A stretch of DNA of 64,000 bases from Cladorhizidae sp. MBARI D1340-BT2 (taxonomy: Eukaryota; Porifera; Demospongiae; Poecilosclerida; Cladorhizidae), in contig JAQNBH010000009.1 of NCBI GenBank assembly GCA_028752905.1, positions 40,988,509-41,052,508 of the forward strand, in the 5' to 3' direction. Under the pieces are notes generated by a model that did not search any database, was not told the origin of the DNA, and worked only from the letters and a program-made list of their open reading frames with translations. Positions 1-9,675 of this stretch are shown in pieces; the first letter of the stretch is position 1; each line of letters begins with the position of its first letter. Both the position numbers and the translations under genes were made by a program.

Positions 1-997
1 TGCCCTTATCGTCACCCTACAACAGCTGTATGAGACATCAGGTGATGCTGAAGCATACGGTATTGGTGTTCTCCTTGCTATTACACTGGAGTTGCTAGTA
101 TCATGTTCCTGTCAGAAGTTCTGGATATCCTGGCAAGGATGAATGTTTCGATGCAAAGAAAGCTACTCGATTTGAGCAGTTTACCGGTACTTCTGAAAAT
201 CACGACGGATCAACTCGAGCATCTAAAGGACGAAAGAAGTGAGTGGTTGGGTTCAGTCGAGTCAGAAATATCTCTGTTGAAGGAAAAACACGATATAACA
301 CTCGGCACACATGGATCTGCACGAAGCTGTTGGTCTTCTATCACAACCATAGCCGAGTATCGAACTCTAGTTGCAATTCCATACGTCGATTCCCTTCTTC
401 TAAATATTAAGAGTCGATTTACTGATAAAGCCGTGAAGATTGTTAATGCCATGTCCATATTCAGTCCCTCCCTATTACCTGCTGAAGCATCCTTACCATC
501 ATACGGCAGCGAGCAAATCAAGATTCTTGCGGAGTTCTATGGAAAAGAAGCAGAGGTTGAGTATGCGGGGACGACTTACACCTCACCTCCATTGCTTGAT
601 GGTGATGAGCGTCTTCAGAGTGGAAGATATTTAGACGGGTTTTGCTAGTGGAGAAAAAGGCAATAATGGAACGTAAAGAAGAGTCGAGATCTCCTATATA
701 GCATGCAAGAAATCCTGGACGAGATGAACAAGTCACATACGTATGGAGGAATTTTCCCTGAGACGTGGAACGTGGAAGCTATTGAACATTACAATGGCAC
801 TTCCTGTTGGCACAGCAATAGTAGAGCGTTCCTTTAGTCAAATGAAGTTGATTAAAACTCGCCTACGCAGTCATCCATCTGACTCGAACCTAGAAAATTT
901 AATGAAAATTAGTATAGAGGGTACTCCATTGACCGATGTGGACTTTAATGCAATTCTCGACATTTTTAAACAGAAAAATAGACGCATTTTACTTTAA
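1..997 (+). pseudogene. hAT-family transposase, C-terminal part, decayed (ZNF862-like type)
   Basis: The conceptual protein runs in from before the window edge, shifts frame near position 100, continues open at 103-648, and after a stop resumes at 743-997. The first part (LLDLSSLPVLLKITTDQLEHL) has the spacing of the helical region of DUF4371/ZNF862-like hAT transposases. The last part carries the hAT C-terminal dimerisation domain: LPVGTAIVERSFSQMKLIKT followed by a SNLENLMKISIEG stretch. The ERSFS motif and the downstream L-L-M-I-S-I-E-G pattern are the family's most conserved features. At least one frameshift and two stops separate the blocks, so this is a dead copy. It is cut by the start of the window, so the N-terminal zinc finger and the first catalytic residue are not visible. 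The superfamily call is secure; the subfamily call is inference. Confidence 0.85.
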
Positions 998-1256
998 TTT
1001 AGTCACTGTATTGTTATTTTTACCATACATTATTGTATATATTCGCTTATATATTAATTTTGTTAATAAATTGTTCATGCATAATTATTATAATTTTTAT
1101 TACTATTGATCATCTTTGAATTTGCTATTGCTTCTACGTTCCCTTCTCTTTACTGCTCTTACTGTAATGTATGAAATTTCATTAATATAAAATTTTATTG
1201 TTGGGGGAGGAGAAATCATTTTGGGGGGGAGATCCCAGGGCTCCCCCCCCCCCCCC

Positions 1257-1270
1257 TGTATGAAACCCTG
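1257..1270. repeat. 3' terminal sequence of the hAT element (ATGAAACCCTG end)
   Basis: The segment ends TGTATGAAACCCTG, about 270 bp after the hAT dimerisation domain and directly before the 23-bp array. The same end (CTAAATGAAACCCTG) closes the short inverted-repeat element at 7011-7186, and its complement CAGGGTTTCAT opens several other pieces in the window. Termini beginning CAGGG are typical of hAT elements. The 998-1256 stretch between the domain and this end is AT-rich and then G/C-run rich, and holds no gene I can see. Confidence 0.55.
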
Positions 1271-1275
1271 TCTTA

Positions 1276-2957
1276 TCTGTACTGGCTTATCATTATGCTC
1301 TGTACTAGCTTATCATTATGCTCTGTACTAGCTTATCATTATGCTCTGTACTGGCTTATCATTATGCTCTGTACTAGCTTATCATTATGCTCTGTACTAG
1401 CTTATCATTATGCTCTGTACTGGCTTATCATTATGCTCTGTACTAGCTTATCATTATGCTCTGTACTGGCTTATCATTATGCTCTGTACTAGCTTATCAT
1501 TATGCTCTGTACTAGCTTATCATTATGCTCTGTACTAGCTTATCATTATGCTCTGTACTGGCTTATCATTATGCTCTGTACTAGCTTATCATTATGCTCT
1601 GTACTAGCTTATCATTATGCTCTGTACTAGCTTATCATTATGCTCTGTACTAGCTTATCATTATGCTCTGTACTAGCTTATCATTATGCTCTGTACTAGC
1701 TTATCATTATGCTCTGTACTAGCTTATCATTATGCTCTGTACTAGCTTATCATTATGCTCTGTACTAGCTTATCATTATGCTCTGTACTAGCTTATCATT
1801 ATGCTCTGTACTAGCTTATCATTATGCTCTGTACTAGCTTATCATTATGCTCTGTTCTAGCTTATCATTATGCTCTGTACTAGCTTATCATTATGCTCTG
1901 TACTAGCTTATCATTATGCTCTGTACTAGCTTATCATTATGCTCTGTACTGGCTTATCATTATGCTCTGTACTGGCTTATCATTATGCTCTGTACTAGCT
2001 TATCATTATGCTCTGTACTGGCTTATCATTATGCTCTGTACTAGCTTATCATTATGCTCTGTACTAGCTTATCATTATGCTCTGTACTAGCTTATCATTA
2101 TGCTCTGTACTAGCTTATCATTATGCTCTGTACTGGCTTATCATTATGCTCTGTACTAGCTTATCATTATGCTCTGTACTGGCTTATCATTATGCTCTGT
2201 ACTAGCTTATCATTATGCTCTGTACTAGCTTATCATTATGCTCTGTACTAGCTTATCATTATGCTCTGTACTAGCTTATCATTATGCTCTGTACTAGCTT
2301 ATCATTATGCTCTGTACTGGCTTATCATTATGCTCTGTACTGGCTTATCATTATGCTCTGTACTGGCTTATCATTATGCTCTGTACTAGCTTATCATTAT
2401 GCTCTGTACTAGCTTATCATTATGCTCTGTACTGGCTTATCATTATGCTCTGTACTAGCTTATCATTATGCTCTGTACTGGCTTATCATTATGCTCTGTA
2501 CTAGCTTATCATTATGCTCTGTACTGGCTTATCATGATGCTCTGTACTAGCTTATCATTATGCTCTGTACTAGCTTATCATTATGCTCTGTACTAGCTTA
2601 TCATTATGCTCTGTACTAGCTTATCATTATGCTCTGTACTGGCTTATCATTATGCTCTGTACCAGCTTATCATTATGCTCTGTACTAGCTTATCATTATG
2701 TTCTGTATTAGCTTATCATTATGCTCTGTACTAGCTTATCATTATGCTCTGTACTGGCTTATCATTATGCTCTGTACTAGCTTATCATTATGCTCAGTAC
2801 TAGCTTATCATTATGCTCTGTACTAGCTTATCATTATGCTCTGTACTAGCTTATCATTATGCTCTGTACTAGCTTATCATTATGCTCTGTACTAGCTTAT
2901 CATTATGCTCTGTACTGGCTTATCATTATGCTCTGTACCAGCTTATCATTATGCTTC
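1276..2957. repeat. 23-bp tandem minisatellite, about 73 copies
   Basis: The unit TACTAGCTTATCATTATGCTCTG repeats almost without variation (written here as its first twenty bases plus CTG: TACTAGCTTATCATTATGCT). The main variant is A or G at the fifth base (TACTAG/TACTGG). Sixty-nine bases (three units) make a whole number of codons, so 65-residue open frames appear by chance across it. No gene-like codon pattern is present. It abuts the hAT end on the left and a different 25-bp array on the right. Confidence 0.95.
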
Positions 2958-3185
2958 ATGTTGTGTCAGGGGTCCATCCCTCATGTAGTGTCAGGGGTCC
3001 ATGTTGTGTCAGGGGCCCATCCTTCATGTTGTGTCAGGGGTCCATCCCTCATGTTATGTCAGGGGTCCATCCCTCATGTAGTGTCAGGGGTCCATCCCTC
3101 ATGTTGTGTCAGGGGTCCATCCCTCATGTTGTCTTGTGATTTCAACCCTCATGTCTCGGGAGTTCATCCCTGATGTTGTTTCAGT
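2957..3185. repeat. 25-bp tandem repeat (TGTGTCAGGGGTCCATCCCT), about 9 copies
   Basis: Units built on CATGTTGTGTCAGGGGTCCA follow the 23-bp array directly and decay towards 3185. Two further units of the same repeat occur at about 7803-7850, on the far side of the second hAT relic. This suggests that the relic landed inside one array. Confidence 0.85.
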
Positions 3186-3468
3186 CCCTCATGTCTCGAG
3201 AATTCATCTCCCATCAGGGTTTCTTTCAGGATTTTTCACAAGGGGTGGTGATTGGTTGGGAGGGGGCTGCCTAAATGAATATTTTCTGGTGCAGCACTCC
3301 AAGCTCCTGCTGAGTTCCCTCAAGGGGGCGGGGCATCTGGGATCATATTCCCTTAGTTTCAGAGAGAAGAGAGAAATAGCAGACAGAGTAGCTGACCTTG
3401 TCAGTGATTACTGATTAGTGGGTGTTAAATGACTTTCTATACTTTCAAGTTGAATGAACAGCTCACTC

Positions 3469-3587
3469 GGCAAGACTTAGCAAATGGATGACATAACAAG
3501 ATCAACTCGAGCTAAAGGGTAGAAGGCAAGACTTAGCAAATAGATTACGTAACCAGGATCAACTCGAGCTATAGTAATGGGTAGAAG
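3469..3587. repeat. Imperfect direct duplication, about 56-bp unit x2
   Basis: The block GGCAAGACTTAGCAAAT...GATCAACTCGAGCTA...GGGTAGAAGG occurs twice in tandem with a few substitutions and one short insertion in the second copy. Confidence 0.7.
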
Positions 3588-3664
3588 GCTTAATGTTCAA
3601 ACTTGTCTTTTTCATTGGCTATAACTTCCATGGATATTCGTGGATATTTTGGTCCTAGCTCTTC

Positions 3665-3768
3665 TAACCCAGGGCCACGCCCTAACCCAGGACCACGCCC
3701 TAACCCAGGGCCACGCCTAACCCAGGACCACACCCTAACCCAGGGGCACGCCCTAACCCAGGGCCGCC
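3665..3768. repeat. 18-bp tandem repeat (TAACCCAGGGCCACGCCC), about 6 copies
   Basis: Short GC-rich direct repeat. Units alternate between CAGGGCCACG and CAGGACCACG variants. It lies just upstream of the transposase blocks of the second hAT relic. Confidence 0.8.
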
Positions 3769-3914
3769 TCCTTCTGCTAGTGCTAGTGACTCCAAGGATT
3801 AATCAGAGAACTCATTGCTCAGTAGCACCACCTCCAAAAAAGTAACATACCTCTCAATCAATCTCCTGCTACTTCTGTAAAGTGCCGCTCTAAGTCTCGT
3901 CCACTTTGAGTATC

Positions 3915-4593
3915 AGGAAGTACAACAAGAAATGGGAAGAGTTGTCCCCCTGGCTTGAGTAGAGTGAAGATCACCATGGTGCTTTCTGTGAGATATGCAG
4001 GAAAAGGAGGAAATCACTCCAAAGAACTGGAGGAGCATGGATGATGAAGACTTATAAAAAAACTGGAAGAAGGGAATAGAAAAATGCGCACTCACTCCCA
4101 GCGTGATGTTTATTAGCAGGTGCCAGAGCAGAGGAGGAGGAGGAGTTGTGTAATTCAACAGCTGCAGAATATAGGAGAAGAAGAGAAGTTGGAAAAAAAG
4201 GAAAGCAGAGTTAATCACTCCTTCGGGTGTACCCTCTACCTTGTTCGGTGACATATTGCATCTTGCTCGGTGACATAGGGCTCGTACTACCAACTTTGAT
4301 GGATTGGATGACTTAATTTATAAGCCAGGGCGGTGAAGATCTTAGAAACCACGTCGATAGTGCTGAAAGAAATGCTACATACACACCAAAATACACTGCA
4401 GGAGAATTTATGACAGCAGTTCATTGGCCAGTGGATTGAGGAATCTCTTCTTGAATGTATTCACGGAGCCAAGTTCTATAGTTTAATGGCTGACGGGTGT
4501 GCAGACATTACCACAGAGGAAGAACTGCCTATCTTTTGTCGCTGGACCGAAAAGGAAGTAGAGGACTTCATGGATATCAAGCAGAAGACCTGA
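3915..4593 (+). pseudogene. hAT transposase N-terminal region, decayed
   Basis: Near 3918 a frame reads KYNKKWEELSPWLE, a stop, then DHHGAFCEICRKRRKSLQ. This is the TTF-type zinc-finger entry seen in ZNF862-like hAT proteins, where a tryptophan/leucine block precedes C-x2-C. A shift leads to KNWKKGIEKMRTHSQRDVY. Further on, 4342-4413 reads LRNHVDSAERNATYTPKY. After another shift, 4414-4593 reads FIGQWIEESLLECIHGAKFY and then SLMADGCADITTEEELPIFC, which corresponds to the SLMADESTD...EQL block containing the first catalytic aspartate in DUF4371 transposases. Several stops and frameshifts make it non-functional. The order and spacing match one protein. Confidence 0.75.
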
Positions 4594-4882
4594 TGCCAGC
4601 ACTCTATACTCCACTCTGCTTGGTTTCCTGCAGCAGAAGAGTATTCCACTCGGCAAGCTTGTGGGCGTGGGGAAGCAACTTTCTCCGGAAAGAAAAGAGG
4701 AGTTCGGGGTCAACGAAGCTCTTCGTGCATGTTTGTGCACTGCCACATGCTTCAGCTTGCTTGTGTTGAAGCTGCCAACTCTACCACAGGAATTAAAAGC
4801 AGTGTGTTTTCTTTGTTTTCTTTGTTTGTGGTATTTAAAACATAATTTTTTGGGTATAAATTTAAGGATAACATCTTTGACA

Positions 4883-4960
4883 TGGAAGCTAATAGATAAC
4901 CCCTTTCAGGGATTCATTTAGAAAATTGTCCAAGGGGGGGCAACTGGAGGAATCTGGATA
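4883..4960. repeat. Single 28-bp repeat unit plus half of an inverted-repeat element
   Basis: 4883-4906 matches the GGAAGCTAATAGATAACCCC unit of the array at 6035-6250. It runs into CAGGGATTCATTTAGAAAAT at 4907, which matches the complement of the right end of the element at 7011-7186 and continues through the AATTGTCC...CAACTGGAGGAATCTGG block. The other half of this element lies at 5976-6020. Confidence 0.65.
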
Positions 4961-5975
4961 TTAACTGCTGCAGGTAAATACACCCCCTGTGCTGGGCCTT
5001 TTTTTGAGGAAAAAAGGTGATTTTGAAATCAATGCCAAAAAAATACTAAGAGGTTATTTTGAAATTCTTTTTGTGTGTTTGTGTGTTTGGGTGGGCAAGA
5101 GGTTGGCCTATGGGGGAAAAATTGAAATTTGGTATTTTGCATAATTAGGTGGTCATGTGACCTCATGGCGGCCATATTGGATTTCCCTTTTTTCATCAAA
5201 TCTCTGATAAAAACTACCTTTTCTTCTTATGGGATGCCGTTTTTTTCACTGGATAATGACATAAAATGAATAAAAACAGAATTATTTTCATCATTTTATT
5301 CAAAAACGGACAAAAATCAACGTTTGTCAGCAGAATCGTGAAAAAACATGAAATTTTCAGACAAATCACTGTAATGTGTTTCCCCCAACAATTAGTCATT
5401 TATACTCCACACAACCTTCTGGGATCATGGAATGCAGGTATTTGAAGTTCACATGCATATTTTCTAATGTGTTTTGAACATTTATCTGGTTATGTAACCC
5501 TTAGCAGCCATATAGTTTGGTCACATTGATGTCAATCTGCAGACATAGCATTGTCACCTTGGCCCTGTGCAGGGCCTCCCAAGTCGAGCAAATCATCGGT
5601 CTCGTCCATGGAATACTCCCAATCAGTGAATCACTGTCGGCATTAGCATAGTCAACTGTTGGAAACGAATTACCTGTATCGTCCAAATCAAAATTGTCCT
5701 CGCTGTCTGGTCCACAACTTCGTTCCCTGCTGTGAAGCCTAGCCCTAGCCCTTCTTAACCGCGCTCGTGCCATTTTTCTGCCTACCGCTGGGAAACACGA
5801 CTTTCCACGTGGAAATCACCTCTGGTTCATAGAAAAAACGATAGATGGCACGTGCAGTACAGGAGAATTAAAAAAAGGATTATTTTCACATACCCGGTAC
5901 TACCGGGTACGCGCAATTCAACGACATTTTTTTCTACCCGGTACTACTACCGGGTATGCGCAGTGAAAGGGTTAA
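4961..5975 (-). mobile_element. Probable piggyBac-like remnant between TTAA sites
   Basis: The right edge is a clear piggyBac-type end. On the - strand TTAA is followed by CCCTTTCACTGCGCATACCC and an ACCCGGTAGTAGTACCGGGT palindrome. A TTAA also stands at 4961-4964 where the flanking inverted-repeat element is interrupted, but the sequence after it is not a good match to the right terminus. Alternatively the left end is at about 5494 (GTAACCCTTAGC). The interior at 4965-5490 is A/T-rich with homopolymers and no coding signal. One small open frame starts about 200 bp inside the right end. Confidence 0.4.
5501..5773 (-). pseudogene. Small acidic ORF, possible piggyBac transposase N-terminus
   Basis: The frame encodes 90 residues with a basic start (MARARLRRARARL) and an acidic middle (DSEDNFDLDDTG) and no recognisable domain. 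Its start lies about 200 bp inside a piggyBac-type terminus at 5975, and an acidic low-complexity N-terminus is usual for piggyBac transposases; the one at 61275 also opens with an acidic stretch. No DDE_Tnp_1_7 core follows, so if this assignment is right it is a deletion derivative. I would accept a random ORF as the alternative. Confidence 0.3.
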
Positions 5976-6250
5976 GGGGGGGCATGATGGTTAAAGATGT
6001 GACAAAGTTTCTAATGAATTTTAATAACACAAAGCTGTGGAAGCTAATAGATAACCCTTTTGACGTGGCAGCTATTGATGTGACAGCTAATAGATAACCC
6101 CTTTGATGTAGAAGCTAATAGATAACCCCTTTGATGTGAAAGCTAATAGACAACCCCTTTGATGTGGAAGCTAATAGATAACCCCTTATGATGTGAAGCT
6201 AATAGATAACCCCTTTGATGTGGAAAATAATAGATAACCCCATTGATGTC
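5976..6250. repeat. Inverted-repeat element fragment and 28-bp tandem repeat
   Basis: 5976-6020 (ATGGTTAAAGATGTGACAAA and onward) is complementary to the middle of the element at 7011-7186. From about 6035 to 6250 a unit of about 28 bp (GGAAGCTAATAGATAACCCC + TTTGATGT) repeats about eight times with small length variation. Confidence 0.7.
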
Positions 6251-6558
6251 AGGAGGTCTGATTGGGGTCCTTCTAACACACAAGGTGGGTTATGAGTAGC
6301 AGGGGGAATACCCAGTCTCTGCCCTTGAAGTGGTGATGACCTCTGCTGCACTAGGGCTCCAGCCACCAAGGGACTATACGAGCATTGGGACAAAGCTGAC
6401 ACCCACAGAACGGCAAGCGTCTGCATGGACATCCATCTTGAGATTCTCTCACAGAAAGAGCATGGCCTTCTTAACTCACTATGGAAATTTTTCCTTTCTC
6501 CCTAAAAGAAGCGAGTCATTGAAAGAGATTCACATATGCCTGAGATGAAGATAGCCAA
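6251..6558. other. No assignable gene
   Basis: Contains short open frames on both strands but no domain, repeat or splice pattern that I can recognise. It probably belongs to the degraded middle of the second hAT element. Confidence 0.4.
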
Positions 6559-7007
6559 GCCTTCAGAACCCCGCTGCTTAGAACATGAATGGTGTGTATA
6601 AGCAGTGAAGGTGATCCACAGTGCCATAGCAACATATACTGCACACTCATGAGCCAGAAGCTCTGGGGCTTGCTAAAGTGGGTCTGGATAAACTCTTCTC
6701 CAAGCATTCAACTGTGGCAGCTATCTTTATGTAAGATTACGCTTTACCTCAAGTAACTAAGTTGAGCAAAGCCCTTCAAGGTCAGAGGCTCAATTTGACC
6801 CGTAATGTCAAGCCTGGTGGAGTCTACTGCACACACTGAACCTGCTGCAACTCCTGCAGCAAACTGTGTCTTGCAGTTGTTGGGAGAACGTGAGGATCTA
6901 GAGGCAGCCACTGAAGTCAAACTTACAATGAAAATATTAAATGCTTCCAGGAAACAGTAGCCAAACCATTTCTTAATGACCTGACAAGCACATGACCTGA
7001 CAAGCAC
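6559..7007 (+). pseudogene. hAT transposase central region, decayed
   Basis: Reading across frameshifts, the + strand gives EALGLAKVGLDKLFSKHSTV, AAIFM, a stop, and then LPQVTKLSKALQGQRLNLT. The LPQ-x3-LSKALQ-x2-x-LNLT pattern is the helical insertion after the conserved RWL block in ZNF862-like hAT transposases. The same block in the copy at the window start reads LSSLPVLLKITTDQLEHL. Stops interrupt every frame, so no product is made. Confidence 0.6.
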
Positions 7008-7010
7008 ACA

Positions 7011-7186
7011 CAGGGTTTCATTTAGGGGGGCGGGCGGGGGGAGGGGGGAGGCTGACCCCCCTTGGAACCTTTTTGCCCCCCCCCCTGGAAATTGTATTAT
7101 TAAAATTCATTAGAAACTTTGTCACATCTTTAACCATCAGATTCTTCCAGTTGCCCCCCCTTGACAATTTTCTAAATGAAACCCTG
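7011..7186. mobile_element. Short inverted-repeat element (hAT-type MITE), 176 bp
   Basis: The element opens CAGGGTTTCATTTAG and closes CTAAATGAAACCCTG, a perfect 15-bp terminal inverted repeat. ACACA stands immediately on both sides and could be a 5-bp target duplication, although it lies in a CA-rich stretch. The interior holds G and C runs and is shared with fragments at 4907-4960, 5976-6020 and 47487-47540. The ends match the 3' terminus of the hAT copy at 1270, so it is probably a non-autonomous relative. No coding capacity. Confidence 0.7.
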
Positions 7187-7530
7187 ACACATCAAAAGCC
7201 GTTTTTGCTCTTGAGATGTAGTATCATCCTTTAGCATCTTTAATCCTAGGAAGCTTCCAAAATTTGGTTCTCTGGATTATACAGCATATAGAGAGGATTC
7301 CATCCACATACCTGGTTAGCCACTGGGGGAAAGTCATGTTTGCTAAAATCAGTTTAAGGTGAAGAGTTCACGAAAAGTGCTTTGGTTTCATCGATGAAAC
7401 CACAAAATGGAAAACTAGCGAAGCGACATCACCAAGCAGCCAAATGAAAACTTACAGAACCAGCTAACAGAATTCATTTCCAATGTAACAATGTTTTCTC
7501 ACTTGAGCACTTTGTCAGATGCAGTATCTG

Positions 7531-7692
7531 CCTATGGATTCCTGTTGGGTACATCAGTCAAAGAAGTTTCTTGGAAATGAAACTAACCGAGACTAGTTTG
7601 AGACACCGGCTGAGGGAGTGCAGCCCCTCATCTCTAATGATGGAACCCCCAGAGAAATTATCTGATGATGATTTAATCGTGTGCATGGAATA
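7531..7692 (+). pseudogene. hAT C-terminal dimerisation domain remnant
   Basis: The frame reads IPVGYISQRSFLEMKLTETS followed by LRHRLREC and SSLMMEPPEKLSDDDLIVCM before a stop. It aligns position by position with the LPVGTAIVERSFSQMKLIKT block of the first hAT copy. The invariant E of ERSFS has become Q. The 7187-7530 stretch before it has no recognisable coding. Confidence 0.7.
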
Positions 7693-7800
7693 GACTGTAT
7701 AAAATTGTTCATTGTTACTAGCATTCCATTGGAAACCAGTTCTGTTGGGTTTCTCTAGACAGTAAGTCTTCTTTTGGCTGCTTGGACATCTTGGAACCTA

Positions 7801-7850
7801 GCCATGTTGTCTCAGGGGTCCACCCTCATGTTGTGTCAGGGGTCCATCAA
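7801..7850. repeat. Two copies of the 25-bp TCAGGGGTCCA repeat
   Basis: ATGTTGTCTCAGGGGTCCAC and ATGTTGTGTCAGGGGTCCAT match the array at 2957-3185, suggesting that both were once contiguous and were split by the hAT insertion. Confidence 0.7.
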
Positions 7851-7938
7851 GGGGAGCTAAAGCGAGGGAAAGACAATAGCACTGACTGGATTTGGGGGGA
7901 AAGAATATTGCAGAGAGCAGGAAAGAAAGCTTTGTGCA

Positions 7939-8202
7939 ATGACAGACAACATGAGGGATGCACCAGTGACACAAGGTAAGTTTGGGGTCCCTACTCAGTG
8001 TGCTTAGCCCATTTCTCTTGGTAGTTTCTGATACATAGGTAGTGGGTAGTTTATTGTCTCAGTGGGAGGGGGAGGGGTCGTCTTCAGTCAGTCAAGTAGC
8101 TTGACGAGCTGGCACAAAACAGCTGGACCAGCTGGACCAGTACAGATGGTCACACTGAAGTTGGCATGGATGATGTGAGTAGATGCCTTGAGCTAGACCA
8201 GG
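7939..8202 (+). other. Possible small exons (two donor-bounded frames)
   Basis: An ATG at 7939 opens MTDNMRDAPVTQ and meets a strong donor (CACAAG then GTAAGT) at 7976. A second frame, bounded by an AG at about 8099 and a GTAAGT donor at 8203, reads through D-E-L-A-Q-N-S to DDVSRCLELDQ. They could be 5' exons of the FKBP6-like gene downstream, but neither resembles an FKBP domain and the intervening 14 kb cannot be bridged by eye. Treat as candidates only. A 14-bp repeat (GTGCGCCATGAACT, about four copies) follows at 8219-8265. Confidence 0.2.
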
Positions 8203-8265
8203 TAAGTCACTGTGCGCCATGAACTGTGCGCCATGAACTGTGCGCCATGAACTGTGCGCCATGGG

Positions 8266-9675
8266 CACTTGAAAACAGATTAACAAACAAAGTGAATTTG
8301 GTTGACTAAGTATATAGCAAAAATAGAAAATGGTGGAAACACCGCCCACTATAAGCACGGTTGATAAGCACGGTTGATGTTCGCCAAATAAGATTAATGG
8401 TGGTAAAGGGTCATCAAAGTGGGTGTGCAGTGTCTGCCAGCATAAAGAGTCCAAATAGAAATGGGCAGTTCCGTGAGAAGTGAACCAGGGGCTAAAATTT
8501 GAAAACTGTTTTTTTCCCCCAGCAAATTTGATATCATTGGAAAGGACAAAGCATCTAGTATAATAATATATAACTATTTTTGCAATAACTCTAGTTGACA
8601 AAAAGTTATAGCCCTTCTTTGTTGAGTGACCATAGCTAACGTTAAAGAATGCTACTTTTGCTTGTAGCATTTCATAGTAATTTCTATGGAAGTTAGATAC
8701 TTCTCTTCACCAAAACAGGTTAATTGAACCAGTTCTAGGCTTCTTTAGATGCTGAGGTGTGCATAAAATGTGCATAAAATAAATCTTATTATGAAAATTC
8801 TCACTTTTATTACGCATTCTTTCAGGATTTCATTGGCATGTACGTCCGTCACAAAACATATCCTATGGCATAAATTCTTCTTATTATTTTTGTTTGTTTG
8901 TTTGTTCAAGGCTATCAATAAGCTTCCTAATAGACACATTTTCAGCTATTTATTTTCAGATTTGTACTTTGAATAAAGCCAGAAAGTGTGTGACGGATGT
9001 ACAATATTGGGGTATGTCCGTCCGTCACAAGTAAATAACTATTCAGTTATCACTGAAGGAATGGGCAGCTTTGTTGGCATGAGAACATACCAAACACCAA
9101 ATTATATTGTAGAGAAAGAAAAGCACTGTTTTTTTCTTTGTTTTTAATGAAAGAGCACTAACTAAGGAAGAGGGAGGTGTTTGGGGTCTTACCTGCAAGC
9201 TGCACACTAGCTTGTAGGCCTAGGGGAAATATGCCAGCATAATTTTGGGAATAATATATAGGAGTGTCAGAGCATCAGATATAATTTGAGAATAATGGGC
9301 AGAATTTTTGAGAATTATAGAAGTAGAGTCTTCAAGAATACCTATAATAGCTGTTAAACTACTTAGCTTTGTAACCTTTTGTTCTAAACTTCGTTTTGCA
9401 ACATTTTGTTATAAAATTCATCAATTTTCATAAGCATAATTGGGAATAAATGGAAATAATAGGCATTTGGTGAAGAGAATAATAGGTAGATTTTGGAGAG
9501 CACATTCCCCCTAGCCCTATATATAAACTTGCTTGCTATAATATATAGACGATGCTAGACTTGTGGTAACCTTTTTACAAGTAAAGTGTTAATTACAGCA
9601 ATGCATGCACCTTGCTGGCTAGATGTCATGTGATCCATGGCACATGTCACATCTAGAATGTTCTGACAATCCCAT
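8266..9675. other. AT-rich non-coding stretch, probable 5' end of the next transposon
   Basis: No gene is visible. The stretch contains GTACGTCCGTCACA at about 8838, its complement GTGTGACGGATGTAC at about 8988, and GTCCGTCCGTCACAA at about 9018. The same motif recurs at about 12150-12180 beyond the transposase remnant, so these are probably sub-terminal repeats of that element. Confidence 0.45.

Larger units (their letters stand above)
3217..7692 (+). mobile_element. Second decayed hAT element with nested insertions
   Basis: Three separated blocks of hAT transposase coding sequence lie in the same order and orientation as in an intact element (3915-4593, 6559-7007, 7531-7692). A CAGGGTTTC motif at about 3217, like the termini of the other hAT pieces here, may be the 5' end. 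Between the blocks lie fragments of short inverted-repeat elements, a probable piggyBac-derived piece and a 28-bp repeat. The outer boundaries are inference; the order of the blocks is seen directly. Confidence 0.55.
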
